NCBI RefSeq assembly: GCF_004216905.1
Contig: NZ_SGXJ01000005.1
Coordinates: 124,001-188,000, forward strand
Direction: 5' to 3'
Origin: Kribbella sp. VKM Ac-2569
GTDB taxonomy: Bacteria > Actinomycetota > Actinomycetes > Propionibacteriales > Kribbellaceae
Length of the DNA: 64,000 bases
A model generated the notes under the pieces. It saw nothing but the letters and a program-made list of their open reading frames with translations, did not search any database and had not been told where the DNA came from. Each line of letters begins with the position of its first letter. Positions within the stretch are counted from its first letter, which is position 1. A program made the position numbers and the translations under genes. Shown here in pieces: positions 28,872-37,465 of the stretch.

Positions 28872-30943
28872 TGCCCGCGCTGACGTCTGGTCCGCGCCAG
28901 GCTTCGTTGCGTCGCACACCGGACGGTGTGGTGCTGGAGCTCGGCCAGGTCGACGGGCCGCTCTACGTGGAACGCGCGCTGGGCGACCTCCTCACCTGCT
29001 CGGCCGGTCACCCCTGGCAGCCCAGCCCGCTGGCGCCTCCCGACGGGTGGTGGATCTCGCGGCGGCCGGGCGAACACCGGGCGGGCTGCCGGACCGGACC
29101 GCTCGCAGTCGAGGTGCGGTTGGCGTTCGACGACGGCGACCGGCTGGATCTCGAGCTCCGGTGGCGCAACACGAGCAAGCGCCGCGTGGCTGACCTCGCC
29201 GTCGGGCTGCTGCTCGACCTCGGCCGGGTGAAGGACAGCCAGCTCACCATCCCCGGCCTGATCTACAACGACAACCCGTCCGCCGACCCGGCCCGCGCCG
29301 TACCGCGGATCGGGCCCACCCCCGGCGGCGGCTTCGTCGCCGAGGAGGACCGGCTCCCGATCCCCGGCGTCAACCTCGAATGGCGCGAGGGTCGCGAACG
29401 CCGTTGGTTGTCCGTCATCTCGCGCCCGCAAGCACGCCGCTCGGGCGACGGCCAGGTCCGGTACGGCTCGCTCGGCGCGATCCGGCAGGACGGTCCGGTG
29501 ATCGCCGCGCTCAGCGGCGTACTGATGTTCGACGGCAAGCAGGACGTGCGGTACGTCAGCAAGGCCGAGACCGAGGCGACCGACGACGGGTACCTCACGC
29601 TGCGGCCCGGTGAGGTCTACGCCCAGCGCTTGGTCCTCGACTGGGGACCCCAGGAGCTCCGCGGTCACGCGTTCCGGCACCTCGTTGAGAGTGCCCGCAC
29701 GCTCTTCACCGCCGATGGTGCACGCGGCCTGGCTCTCGACGAGCTCATCACCTTGAAGACGGTTGCCCTGGACAACCGGTGGTGCCAGTCCGGGACCGTG
29801 GCCGGCTACACCAAGTTCAGCGACATCCCCGGCAACGGGCCGCGCAAGTCTCGGCATTTCATGTACGGCTGGACCGGTCAGGCGTTGAAGCTCGCGTGGT
29901 GCGACGCCCAGGTCGGCTTCAACACCCGGGACCGGCTGCGCATCGACCGCTGCCGCGCGGCCGTCGAGTTCTACCTGGCCGGCAGCCCGACACCGACTCC
30001 GGGCCTACGCCACAACGCGTACCAGGTCAGCACCCGCCGCTGGACCAGCTTCCGCACCGGCAATCGCCCAATGGTTTCCAGCCGAGCGTACGGCGAAACC
30101 ATCAGCGACCTGGCCGACGTCATCACCCTGTTCCGCGACCACGACGAACCCGTCCCACCCTCCTGGCTCAACGCCCTCGAAGAAGCCATGACCTTCCTCC
30201 GCGGCACCGCTCAGTTGGCTGACGGGACCTTCCCGGTGGGATGGCGACTCGACGGCACCCCGGCTGCGACGACGATCTCCGCGGCGGGCATCCCGTGCGT
30301 ACTAGCTGCTCTGAAGGCCTCGTCAGTCCTCGACTCTGCCGAGCTGTTGGCGGAGGCAACCATCTGGCTGTCCCGCTACCACGACCAGCACGCGCGGACC
30401 TTCGACCGCCCGTTCTCCCGCTCCACCCTGGACGCGGCCTGCGAGGACAAAGAAGCCGGCATGTACTACTTCATGGCCGCCTACGAACTCTTCCGCCGCA
30501 CCGGAGACCCGCTGTACGCCACCTGGTGCGAAGTAGCCGCCGACTGGCTCCTCACGTGGGTGTACGTCTGGTCCCCGGAACAGGACGAGGACTCACCCCT
30601 CCACGCTGCAGGCTTCAACGCGATCGGCTGGCCGACCGTCAGCGTCCAGAACCACCACCTCGACGCCTTCTTCCCGACGTACGAACTCCTCTCCTTCGGC
30701 CTGAGCACCAACCGCCCCGCGTACGTCGCCGCCGCGCGAACCACCCTCCACGCGTTGAGCCAAAGTGTGGCCACCGCCCCGAATGACTGGAACTTCCCCC
30801 TCCCCGGCGAACAAGGCGAAGCCGTCTTCCAGACCCACTGGCAACGCCGAGGCCACACCAACACCTGGAACCCCAGCTGGGTAATCGCCGTGCCCTTGGC
30901 CAACGCCCTCCGAGTCCAGTCGCTTGAACCGACCGATGACTGA
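28871..30943 (+). CDS. unrecognised 690-residue protein with an (alpha/alpha)-barrel look
   Basis: I do not recognise a named family. The N-terminal third (about 1-270) is beta-rich and resembles a galactose-mutarotase/super-sandwich domain. From about residue 280 the protein becomes helical, with Trp/Tyr-rich segments (WTGQALKLAWCDAQVGF, GFNAIGWPTVSVQNHHLDAF) spaced as in (alpha/alpha)6 glycoside hydrolases and lyases. It has no signal peptide. The start overlaps the previous stop by one base, and the gene overlaps the next by 8 bp, so it is fixed in the sugar operon. A glycoside hydrolase, unsaturated-uronyl hydrolase or lyase acting on an imported oligosaccharide is plausible; this is inference from fold and context. 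Confidence 0.7.
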   Translation: MPALTSGPRQASLRRTPDGVVLELGQVDGPLYVERALGDLLTCSAGHPWQPSPLAPPDGWWISRRPGEHRAGCRTGPLAVEVRLAFDDGDRLDLELRWRNTSKRRVADLAVGLLLDLGRVKDSQLTIPGLIYNDNPSADPARAVPRIGPTPGGGFVAEEDRLPIPGVNLEWREGRERRWLSVISRPQARRSGDGQVRYGSLGAIRQDGPVIAALSGVLMFDGKQDVRYVSKAETEATDDGYLTLRPGEVYAQRLVLDWGPQELRGHAFRHLVESARTLFTADGARGLALDELITLKTVALDNRWCQSGTVAGYTKFSDIPGNGPRKSRHFMYGWTGQALKLAWCDAQVGFNTRDRLRIDRCRAAVEFYLAGSPTPTPGLRHNAYQVSTRRWTSFRTGNRPMVSSRAYGETISDLADVITLFRDHDEPVPPSWLNALEEAMTFLRGTAQLADGTFPVGWRLDGTPAATTISAAGIPCVLAALKASSVLDSAELLAEATIWLSRYHDQHARTFDRPFSRSTLDAACEDKEAGMYYFMAAYELFRRTGDPLYATWCEVAADWLLTWVYVWSPEQDEDSPLHAAGFNAIGWPTVSVQNHHLDAFFPTYELLSFGLSTNRPAYVAAARTTLHALSQSVATAPNDWNFPLPGEQGEAVFQTHWQRRGHTNTWNPSWVIAVPLANALRVQSLEPTDD

Positions 30944-32087
30944 CTACCTGATCACCGACTACGGAGGCTGCGCCGACGCCGATTGCACTGCGGCGATTGC
31001 GAAGGCGATCGACGCGTGTGCGCTGACCGGCGGGCGCGTCGTCGTACCCGACGGTGAATTCGTCACCGGGCCGATCCGGCTTCGCAGCAACGTCGAACTG
31101 CATCTGTCCGCCGGCGCGACGCTCCGGTTCCACACCGACCCGACGGCGTACCCGATCGTCCGCACCCGTTGGCAAGGAATCGAGTGCTTCAGCCACTCAC
31201 CTCTCATCTACGCGTACGACGAATCGGACATCGCGATCACCGGCACCGGCACCCTCGACGGCGGTGCGAGCACAGACAACTGGTGGAGCAACACCCGCCC
31301 ACGCACCGACTGGGAGCGCCTGCTCCGCATGGTCGAAGCCGATGTACCCGTCGAGGACCGCATCTTCGAACCCGGTCACGGCTTCCGCCCGAGCTTCATC
31401 CAGCCGCACACCTCCCGTCGCGTGCGCATCGAAGACGTACGGATCGTCAACGCCCCGATGTGGGTAGTACACCCGGTCTTCTGCACCGACGTACTCGTCC
31501 GCGGGATCACCGTCGACTCCCTCGGCCCGAACAACGACGGCTGCAACCCCGACTCCTGCGAGAACGTCGTCATCACCGGCTGCTCGTTCACCACCGGCGA
31601 CGACTGCATCGCCATCAAGTCCGGCCGCGACGCCGACGGCCGCCGCGTAGGCCGCCCGTCCCGGAACATCCTCATCGAATCCTGCCGCTTCACCACCGGC
31701 CACGGAGCCCTGACCATAGGCAGCGAAGCCTCCGCCGGAGCATCGAACATCCAAGCCCGAGACCTCCACATCACCACCCCCGCGGGTGGGCCGGTTGTTG
31801 GTGCGGGGGTTGACCATGCATTGCGGATCAAGACGAACTCTTTGCGTGGGGGTGTGATCGAGCACGTCATCGTCGAGAACGTCGTCGCCGACGCGGTCAC
31901 CACCTCCGCGATCCTCATCACCACCCGGCACGCGGAACCGGAACAGTTCGGCGGCCACGCTCCCGTCGTACGCGACATCACCGTCACCAACCTCGCCGTA
32001 CGCTCAGCGCCCCGAACCGTCGAGATCCACGACACTCCCCAGGCACGCGTCGAATCCTTCACCCTGACCACCTCTGAAACTCCGTGA
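30936..32087 (+). CDS. GH28 polygalacturonase-type hydrolase, cytoplasmic
   Basis: This is a 383-residue right-handed beta-helix enzyme of family 28 without a signal peptide, so likely an exo-acting enzyme on imported fragments. Of the five GH28 genes here it keeps the most complete active site: PNNDG (canonical NTD region), GDDC, GHG and RIK. It starts at ATG 30936, 8 bp inside the upstream gene, and is the last gene of the long plus-strand operon that begins at 15185. Its 3' end overlaps the convergent DUF1537 kinase gene by 29 bp. Confidence 0.9.
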   Translation: MTDYLITDYGGCADADCTAAIAKAIDACALTGGRVVVPDGEFVTGPIRLRSNVELHLSAGATLRFHTDPTAYPIVRTRWQGIECFSHSPLIYAYDESDIAITGTGTLDGGASTDNWWSNTRPRTDWERLLRMVEADVPVEDRIFEPGHGFRPSFIQPHTSRRVRIEDVRIVNAPMWVVHPVFCTDVLVRGITVDSLGPNNDGCNPDSCENVVITGCSFTTGDDCIAIKSGRDADGRRVGRPSRNILIESCRFTTGHGALTIGSEASAGASNIQARDLHITTPAGGPVVGAGVDHALRIKTNSLRGGVIEHVIVENVVADAVTTSAILITTRHAEPEQFGGHAPVVRDITVTNLAVRSAPRTVEIHDTPQARVESFTLTTSETP

Positions 32088-33351
32088 ACAGGTCGATGTC
32101 GCCCAGCTGTCCCGGCTTCAACAACACCTCCAGGCCATCAAGGGCCGGCACCGCAGAAGCCGCCCGACACAGATGCACCCCTGGCGAGATGGGCCGCGGA
32201 GACCCAGCGAGCTCGAGCGCACTAATCGCGAGCTGCCGCAGCACCTGACCAGACGTATCCCCACCAGCCACAACAACCCGCCGTACGCCGGCGCCCGCAG
32301 TCACGCTCCGAACGACCTCGGCCAGCGCACTCGGCACCCGCCGGAGCTCATCGGGACCGAGCTCATTCGTGTGTACGACGACACCCTCAGCACCCGCCGA
32401 AAACGCAGCAACCGCCCGCACCGAGGCCTCTTCGCCGAGCGGCAGCACCGTCCACCCGGCAGCCCGCGCATGCTCGATCTGCTCGGCAGTACGCCTCGAC
32501 TGACTACCCGACACCACCAACACCGGTCCGCCGACGCCAGACGTACCCGAGCCAACAGCCCCACCACCAGGCCGAAGGGCCAACCCCAACGCCCGAGACA
32601 GCCCACCCGACCCGATAGCAAACGTGACTTCGGCCGCGGTTCTGTCCCGCAGAATCACTTTCCCGAGAGCCCGCAGATCCTCGTCAGTCAACGCATCCAA
32701 CACCACCGCACCAACCCCACCGGTCGTAACAGGAGAGTGGGTAGTGGGTCGAGTGGGTTGGGGGTTGGTGAGGGCTGTGTAGGTGGTGGGGAGGTTGGGG
32801 TAGGCGGTCAGGTGGAGGGCGGTCAGGTGGAGGGTGGTTTGGCTTGCCAGGTGGTGGCGGAGGTCGGATTCGTGCATGGGGGTGGAGGGGTGGGTGGACA
32901 TGGTGGGCTGGCGGTCGAGGCGGTGGATGGTGCCGGCTTCGGCGGCGAAGTGATGGCTGAAGACTGTGTAGCGGCCCAGCTCCGGTTGCGCGATGAGGAT
33001 GGGGACGACACCGGGACCACAGACCTCACGTCCGATCTCCAGAGCGCGTCCGATACTGCCGCGGGTGGGGGAGGAGTCGGCGGTCGAACAGACCTTGTAC
33101 TGCAGTACGCGCGGCCCAAGATCCCGCAACGCCTCGAGCACCGGCCGCAGCTCGGTCTCCTGTTCGTCCGGCGGCAGCGATCGTGCGATTCCAGCGACCC
33201 CGATCACGTCGTACCGCTCGGCCAGCTCCCGCAACTCAGGTGCCGACGGCAACGTCACGAGCAACACCGCCCGCAGCCCGACCCGAGCGAACTGCACCAT
33301 CGCATCCGTCGACCCAGTGAAGTCGTCCCCGTAGAACGCCGCCTCAACCAC
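32059..33351 (-). CDS. DUF1537 four-carbon acid-sugar kinase (OiaK-like)
   Basis: This is a 430-residue kinase of the OtnK/DUF1537 family. The N-terminal substrate domain shows YGDDFTGSTDAM and the HRLDRQPTMS-like motif; the C-terminal nucleotide domain shows GGDTSGQVL. In known D-apiose pathways a DUF1537 kinase (OiaK) phosphorylates 3-oxo-isoapionate, and its partner is a RuBisCO-like protein, exactly as encoded just upstream here. Other family members act on erythronate or threonate. The GTG start lies 2 bp from the RuBisCO-like stop, with AGGAG before it. A Thr/His/Leu-rich variable segment (about residues 150-210) includes a 15-bp tandem repeat and looks expanded. Confidence 0.85.
   Translation of the reverse strand: MVEAAFYGDDFTGSTDAMVQFARVGLRAVLLVTLPSAPELRELAERYDVIGVAGIARSLPPDEQETELRPVLEALRDLGPRVLQYKVCSTADSSPTRGSIGRALEIGREVCGPGVVPILIAQPELGRYTVFSHHFAAEAGTIHRLDRQPTMSTHPSTPMHESDLRHHLASQTTLHLTALHLTAYPNLPTTYTALTNPQPTRPTTHSPVTTGGVGAVVLDALTDEDLRALGKVILRDRTAAEVTFAIGSGGLSRALGLALRPGGGAVGSGTSGVGGPVLVVSGSQSRRTAEQIEHARAAGWTVLPLGEEASVRAVAAFSAGAEGVVVHTNELGPDELRRVPSALAEVVRSVTAGAGVRRVVVAGGDTSGQVLRQLAISALELAGSPRPISPGVHLCRAASAVPALDGLEVLLKPGQLGDIDLFTEFQRWSG
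32804..32833. repeat. 15-bp perfect tandem repeat inside the kinase gene
   Basis: Two perfect, in-frame copies of GCGGTCAGGTGGAGG lie head to tail and encode repeated LHLTA on the minus strand. They sit in a strongly G/T-biased stretch (about 32735-32900), unlike the flanking codons, within a surface-loop-like part of the kinase. Slippage in this tract would add or remove five residues without breaking the frame. Confidence 0.7.
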
Positions 33352-33353
33352 GA

Positions 33354-34625
33354 CTACTCCTGGACCCTGGTGTACGGCGAGCCGAACTTGTTCAGGGCTT
33401 CTTGTAGTGCGGGGACTTGTGCGGCGGCTGCTTCCAGGGGAGTGCCGGAGGTGGCTGCGGACCAGGCGGCGCGCATTGCGGTGACACCGGCGCTTGGGCC
33501 GCTCGGGTGGCCGTGGATGCCGCCGCCGGCGAGTACCAGGAGATCAGTTGTGTTCGTGCGGCGGTATGTCTCCGGGGCCAGTCCAGGTGTCTGGCCGGAG
33601 GAGAGGACGGGCAGGGTTTCATAGCCTCCCAGGAGTGGTGTGCGGACGGCGGTGATCGAGCGGAGGACCTCCTCGTCGGTTTCGTAGAACTTGTTGGACA
33701 GGCCGTTGGTGTGCAGATGATCCGCCCCGGCAAGCCGGGCGAGTTTGGACCAGGCGACGTAGTCGATGCCGAGCTGCGGCGCTCGCGTGTAGACACCGGT
33801 CATCGCGCGGTGACCGTGGATCGGTAGGGCGCAGCGTTCGCGCAGCCAGGCGAGGGCGCTGAAGCCGACGAGGTTCACGCACACCATCACGCAGGTGCCG
33901 CCGGCCGCGTGGACCAGGTCGTGGTTGGCGGCCATGCGGTCGAGGTCGTCGGTGATGTTGAACGCGTACATGGGTCGCCGGCCGGTGCGGGCGGCGGCCT
34001 TGTCGAGTTCCTCGGTGACGACCGCGACCCGGTCGGCGAGTGGTGAGTGTGGCGGGTTGCCCATCAGCTCGTCGTCCTTGATGAAGTCGATGCCCGCCTC
34101 GGCGAGCTCGCGGACGACGAGCCTGAGTTCTTCGGGAGGCAGCCCGATGCTCGGCTTCACGATCGTGCCGAGCAGGACGCCGTCCGGCCGGTCGAGCAGT
34201 TCGCGGGTCCCGCGGACGCCGTACTGCGGACCGGGGTAGCGCTGCGCGAACGGCGCCGGAAGGTCGAGGTCGAGGAGCCGGATTCCGGCGAGTTGCCGGA
34301 GCTCGAACAAGTTGCCGGCCACCGCGGCGAGCAGGTTGGGCAACGACGGCCCGAAGTTGTCCAGCCCGAACGCGATCCGCACCCGAGCGCTCCGCTTCCC
34401 AGCATCCCGCGACCGGGTTGTGCCTGGCAGGTCGGCGTTACCGGTGGGCGGGAGTTCTTCGACGGAGAGGACGCGAGCGGCGAAACGTTCGCGGAGTTCG
34501 GGAGTTTCCCGGGCGACGGCCGTGAAGGTGCCCGTCGACTGTTCGCCGGCTATGGCTTCGGCGGCCTGTTCCAGTGGGAGGTAGGTCTCGACCAGGTACG
34601 TGGCGACGACCTCTGCGGCGCTCAT
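33354..34625 (-). CDS. RuBisCO-like protein (OiaX-like transcarboxylase/hydrolase)
   Basis: This 423-residue protein has the RuBisCO large-subunit fold. K157 in GTIVKPSIG and the metal-site segment IKDDEL (K183, D185, E186) match the active-site lysine and carbamylated Lys/Asp/Glu of RuBisCO. H270 and H272 lie in IHGHRAMTG. It is therefore an active-looking member, not a degenerate one. RuBisCO-like proteins paired with a DUF1537 kinase are known as OiaX, which splits 3-oxo-isoapionate 4-phosphate to 3-phosphoglycerate and glycolate in D-apiose catabolism. ATGA overlap with the dehydrogenase gene and a 2-bp gap to the kinase make one operon. No phosphoribulokinase is nearby, so CO2 fixation is unlikely. 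Confidence 0.87.
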   Translation of the reverse strand: MSAAEVVATYLVETYLPLEQAAEAIAGEQSTGTFTAVARETPELRERFAARVLSVEELPPTGNADLPGTTRSRDAGKRSARVRIAFGLDNFGPSLPNLLAAVAGNLFELRQLAGIRLLDLDLPAPFAQRYPGPQYGVRGTRELLDRPDGVLLGTIVKPSIGLPPEELRLVVRELAEAGIDFIKDDELMGNPPHSPLADRVAVVTEELDKAAARTGRRPMYAFNITDDLDRMAANHDLVHAAGGTCVMVCVNLVGFSALAWLRERCALPIHGHRAMTGVYTRAPQLGIDYVAWSKLARLAGADHLHTNGLSNKFYETDEEVLRSITAVRTPLLGGYETLPVLSSGQTPGLAPETYRRTNTTDLLVLAGGGIHGHPSGPSAGVTAMRAAWSAATSGTPLEAAAAQVPALQEALNKFGSPYTRVQE

Positions 34626-35629
34626 CGGGTCGGGTCGATCTGTGTCTTGAGGTGCGCGGCCCCACCGTCGATCGCCAACAGGGTCTCCGGTGTTCGGCCG
34701 AGTGGGACCACGTCGGAGATGTACGGGCGTACGTCGAGAGTCCGCGTGTTGACGAGCCGCGCCGCCGCGGCGAAATCGGCAGGTGTGTAGATCGTCGAAC
34801 CCTGCACTGTGACCTCCTTGAGAACTACCGGATTCAGATCAACCGTCAACGCCCCGCCGAACATCGGCAGCAGCACCACCTGCCCGCGCGGTCTGCACAA
34901 CGTCAAGGCCTCCGCGAGGCAGCTCGGATGCCCGGACGCCACCACGACCACGTCGAACCCGTCCCCACCGCTCACCTCGATCCCGAGCGGCACGAGATCC
35001 GCCGAGCGCGGATCGACCACGGTCTCAACGCCTTGTGACATGAGGAACTCACGGTTGTGCTGCTGGATGTCGCTCACCAGCACCGTCCGCGCTCCACGGT
35101 GCCGACTCACCGCCGCCGCAAGACTTCCGATCGCTCCACCACCGAGGACGGCGACGGCATCTCCGGCCCGCACCGCCGACGTGGAACGCCACGCCACCGC
35201 GACCGGCTCGATCATCGCGCCCTCGCCGTACCCGATCTCGTCGTTCAACGGCATCAGCACGCGCCCCGGCGCGACGAAGTACTCGCTCAGCATCCCCGGC
35301 CAGCCCAGGCCGGGCACGCGTTTCTGCTTGCAGAGATGAGGATGACCGGCCTCGCACCGCGTGCACTCCCAGCAGGACAACGCCGGCAGTACGGCGACGC
35401 GATCGCCTGCGCGGAAGCGTGGATCACCCGACGACACCACCTCGCCGGCGCCCTCGTGCCCTAACACCACAGGCGGTTTGCGGAACGGATGGAGCCCGCT
35501 CCAGGTATGTAGATCGGAGCCGCACAGCCCGACCGCACGCATCCTGAGCAGCACGTCGTCGCCCACGACCGGATCCGGTACGTCGGTCACCGAAACCTGC
35601 CGTGGCGCCTCCAGAACGGCTGCTCGCAT
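34622..35629 (-). CDS. zinc-dependent MDR alcohol/polyol dehydrogenase
   Basis: This is a 335-residue medium-chain dehydrogenase. Catalytic-zinc ligands are visible at C36 and H58/E59 (GLCGSD, LGHEGAGE), and the structural zinc lobe has four Cys (86, 89, 92, 100). The NAD-binding GGGAIG is near residue 175. It resembles threonine/sorbitol dehydrogenases. As the first gene of the operon with the RuBisCO-like protein and DUF1537 kinase, it probably oxidises a pathway polyol or sugar acid, possibly the step that makes 3-oxo-isoapionate. The known apiose pathways use other dehydrogenase families, so this role is inference. The start is ATG 35629 with AAGGAGAG at the right distance. Confidence 0.85.
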   Translation of the reverse strand: MRAAVLEAPRQVSVTDVPDPVVGDDVLLRMRAVGLCGSDLHTWSGLHPFRKPPVVLGHEGAGEVVSSGDPRFRAGDRVAVLPALSCWECTRCEAGHPHLCKQKRVPGLGWPGMLSEYFVAPGRVLMPLNDEIGYGEGAMIEPVAVAWRSTSAVRAGDAVAVLGGGAIGSLAAAVSRHRGARTVLVSDIQQHNREFLMSQGVETVVDPRSADLVPLGIEVSGGDGFDVVVVASGHPSCLAEALTLCRPRGQVVLLPMFGGALTVDLNPVVLKEVTVQGSTIYTPADFAAAARLVNTRTLDVRPYISDVVPLGRTPETLLAIDGGAAHLKTQIDPTR

Positions 35630-35716
35630 CAGGCACTCTCCTTGCTCGGGTCCGACCAGTCTCCGCCAGTAAACCTCAAGAAAACAAGGCGGATCTGCCA
35701 GCCTGTGGATAGCCGG

Positions 35717-35750
35717 TTGACTTCGCGGGCGCAGGAGGCAAAGGTTTACC
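35717..35750 (+). promoter_or_regulatory. promoter with type-2 LacI operator before the GH127-like gene
   Basis: A -35-like TTGACT (35717-35722) is followed after 17 bp by AAAGGT (35740-35745). The operator GGCAAAGGTTTACC (35737-35750) covers this -10 and ends 2 bp before the ATG. This suggests a leaderless mRNA that is fully blocked when the repressor binds. The same 14-mer, with small changes, occurs at 41428, 41496 and 49477. Confidence 0.6.
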
Positions 35751-35752
35751 TC

Positions 35753-37465
35753 ATGGCGACGATCCCTGCGACTCTGCTGCTCGAGGACCGGGCCGCGCTG
35801 GCGATGAACGCGGTGACCGGCCTGGCCGACGACGACCTGGACGGCATCCCGTTCTTCAGTGCGAACCTGCTGGCCCGTCCTGCCCGCATGGACCACGGCG
35901 ACTGGGACTACGGCTCCAGTCACGGCCGGCTCACCGATGCGATCCTGCTGACCCGCCAGATGACCGGCGGCAAGGACTGGGACCCGCGCTGGGACACGAT
36001 CGCCGATCGCTACCGGCAGCGGCTGTTCGCACTGCTCGCCGACGACGGCCTCACCTACCGTCAGACGCACCCCAAGGGCCACTGGCTGCCGAATGCCAAC
36101 CTGATCGACCAGCGCGCCACCCTGCTCGCCATGACGACCGCAGTGGTCGCAGCCGACGATCCGCAGGCACAGCGGGCCGCAGACCGCCAGGTGGCCGCGC
36201 TGAAGCGGATCGCGATCAAGGAGCGCGACGTCTGGTTCTACCCGGCGTCGGAGTACACGAAGGACGGCTGGCCGTCGTCGAACGCGATTGACCTGCATCT
36301 CGCGCCCGACCCGGCCTCGTTCTCCGGCCGCCTGATCATGCCGCTGTTGCGCTACCACCAGGCGACCGGCAACACCGACGCGCTGGAGCTGTGCGAGTGG
36401 TTCGCCCGGTTGATCGTCGAGAAGAGCGGTGTCTTCAACGCTGACGGGAGCTTCAACCCGGCCCGTGCGTACCGTAGCGGCCACTTCCACACGCGGGTCG
36501 GGACGCTGGAAGGATTGGCCCGGCTGGCCAGGCACACCGGTGATCACGGGCTGACCGAGTTCGTGCGACGCAGCTACGACTGGGTGCTCGGCGAGGCGAC
36601 CCGGTTCGGCTGGACACCGGGTGACCTTGCTGACCAGCAGTACGAGCACGAGACCTGTTCCCTCGTCGACCTCATCGGTCTGGGTACGACGCTGGCCGGC
36701 AACGGACTCACGGAGTACTGGGCGGTCGTCGAGCGCTTCGTCCGCAACCACCTGGCCGCGTCGCAACTGCAGGACGTCAGCTGGGTGGAGTCCGCACCGG
36801 ACCGCTCACAGGACGAGCCTGGTTGGCGGACGTACGTCGACGTGGGCGAGCGCGTCCTCGGTGCCTTCTGTGGGTACGGCGCCCCGAACGACTACGTGTC
36901 CGACGTACCACTGGGGCGCGGCCACACCAACGACGTACAGGCGTGCTGTGTCGGCTCCGGCGTCCGTGGACTGTTCTGGGCGTGGAACAGCATCGTCACC
37001 GGTGACCACCGGTTGACGCGAGTCAACCTGCTACTCACGCGCGGCCACCACGGGGTCGACGTCATCAGCCACCTGCCGGTCGAGGGGAAGGTCGAGTTGC
37101 ACGTCAACGAGCCGATGGACGAGCTCCGCGTGCGCATCCCCGACTGGGCCGGGTACGCGCGGCTGAGGCTGCAGCGCGGAGATGACGAGTGGACTGGGGC
37201 CGAGCGGATCTGGGCACCCGACGGCTACCTGTCGATTCCGAGGCCGCAGCCGGGCGAGCGCATCACCGTGACGTTCCCGATGGTCGAGCAGACCACCACA
37301 GAGCTTGCGGCCGGCAACGAGTTCCGGACCACCTGGCGTGGCGACGACGTGATCGCGATCGACCCGCCAGGCACGTCCCGCCCGATGTACGGCGACCGCC
37401 CGGAACACGCCGGCGGCCTCCGTGAGTACGAGCTCCACCGACCCGAGACGGAGTGGTCCTGGTGA
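35753..37465 (+). CDS. GH127-like (alpha/alpha)6 hydrolase with Zn-Cys site
   Basis: This is a 570-residue cytoplasmic protein. Overall similarity to classical GH127 is weak, but the diagnostic zinc/nucleophile set is there: E300 and C302 in EHETCSLVD, and C398-C399 in QACCVGSG. The N-terminal region is a helical barrel, and the last 130 residues are a beta-sandwich as in GH127/GH146. It likely acts on L-arabinofuranose or a related pentose linkage; a new subfamily is possible. Its GTGA end overlaps the GH78 start. The start ATG 35753 fits the operator-covered promoter directly upstream; a leaderless transcript would explain the poorly placed RBS. Confidence 0.7.
   Translation: MATIPATLLLEDRAALAMNAVTGLADDDLDGIPFFSANLLARPARMDHGDWDYGSSHGRLTDAILLTRQMTGGKDWDPRWDTIADRYRQRLFALLADDGLTYRQTHPKGHWLPNANLIDQRATLLAMTTAVVAADDPQAQRAADRQVAALKRIAIKERDVWFYPASEYTKDGWPSSNAIDLHLAPDPASFSGRLIMPLLRYHQATGNTDALELCEWFARLIVEKSGVFNADGSFNPARAYRSGHFHTRVGTLEGLARLARHTGDHGLTEFVRRSYDWVLGEATRFGWTPGDLADQQYEHETCSLVDLIGLGTTLAGNGLTEYWAVVERFVRNHLAASQLQDVSWVESAPDRSQDEPGWRTYVDVGERVLGAFCGYGAPNDYVSDVPLGRGHTNDVQACCVGSGVRGLFWAWNSIVTGDHRLTRVNLLLTRGHHGVDVISHLPVEGKVELHVNEPMDELRVRIPDWAGYARLRLQRGDDEWTGAERIWAPDGYLSIPRPQPGERITVTFPMVEQTTTELAAGNEFRTTWRGDDVIAIDPPGTSRPMYGDRPEHAGGLREYELHRPETEWSW

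Noticed and set aside
32059..35629. RuBisCO-like gene as evidence of autotrophy
   Set aside because: No small subunit or phosphoribulokinase is present, and the DUF1537 partner points to sugar-acid breakdown.
35667..35680. CAGTAAACCTCAAG upstream of the dehydrogenase as a type-2 operator
   Set aside because: Only the GTAAACCT half matches; the other half is absent, so control of the apiose-type operon by this motif is unsupported.
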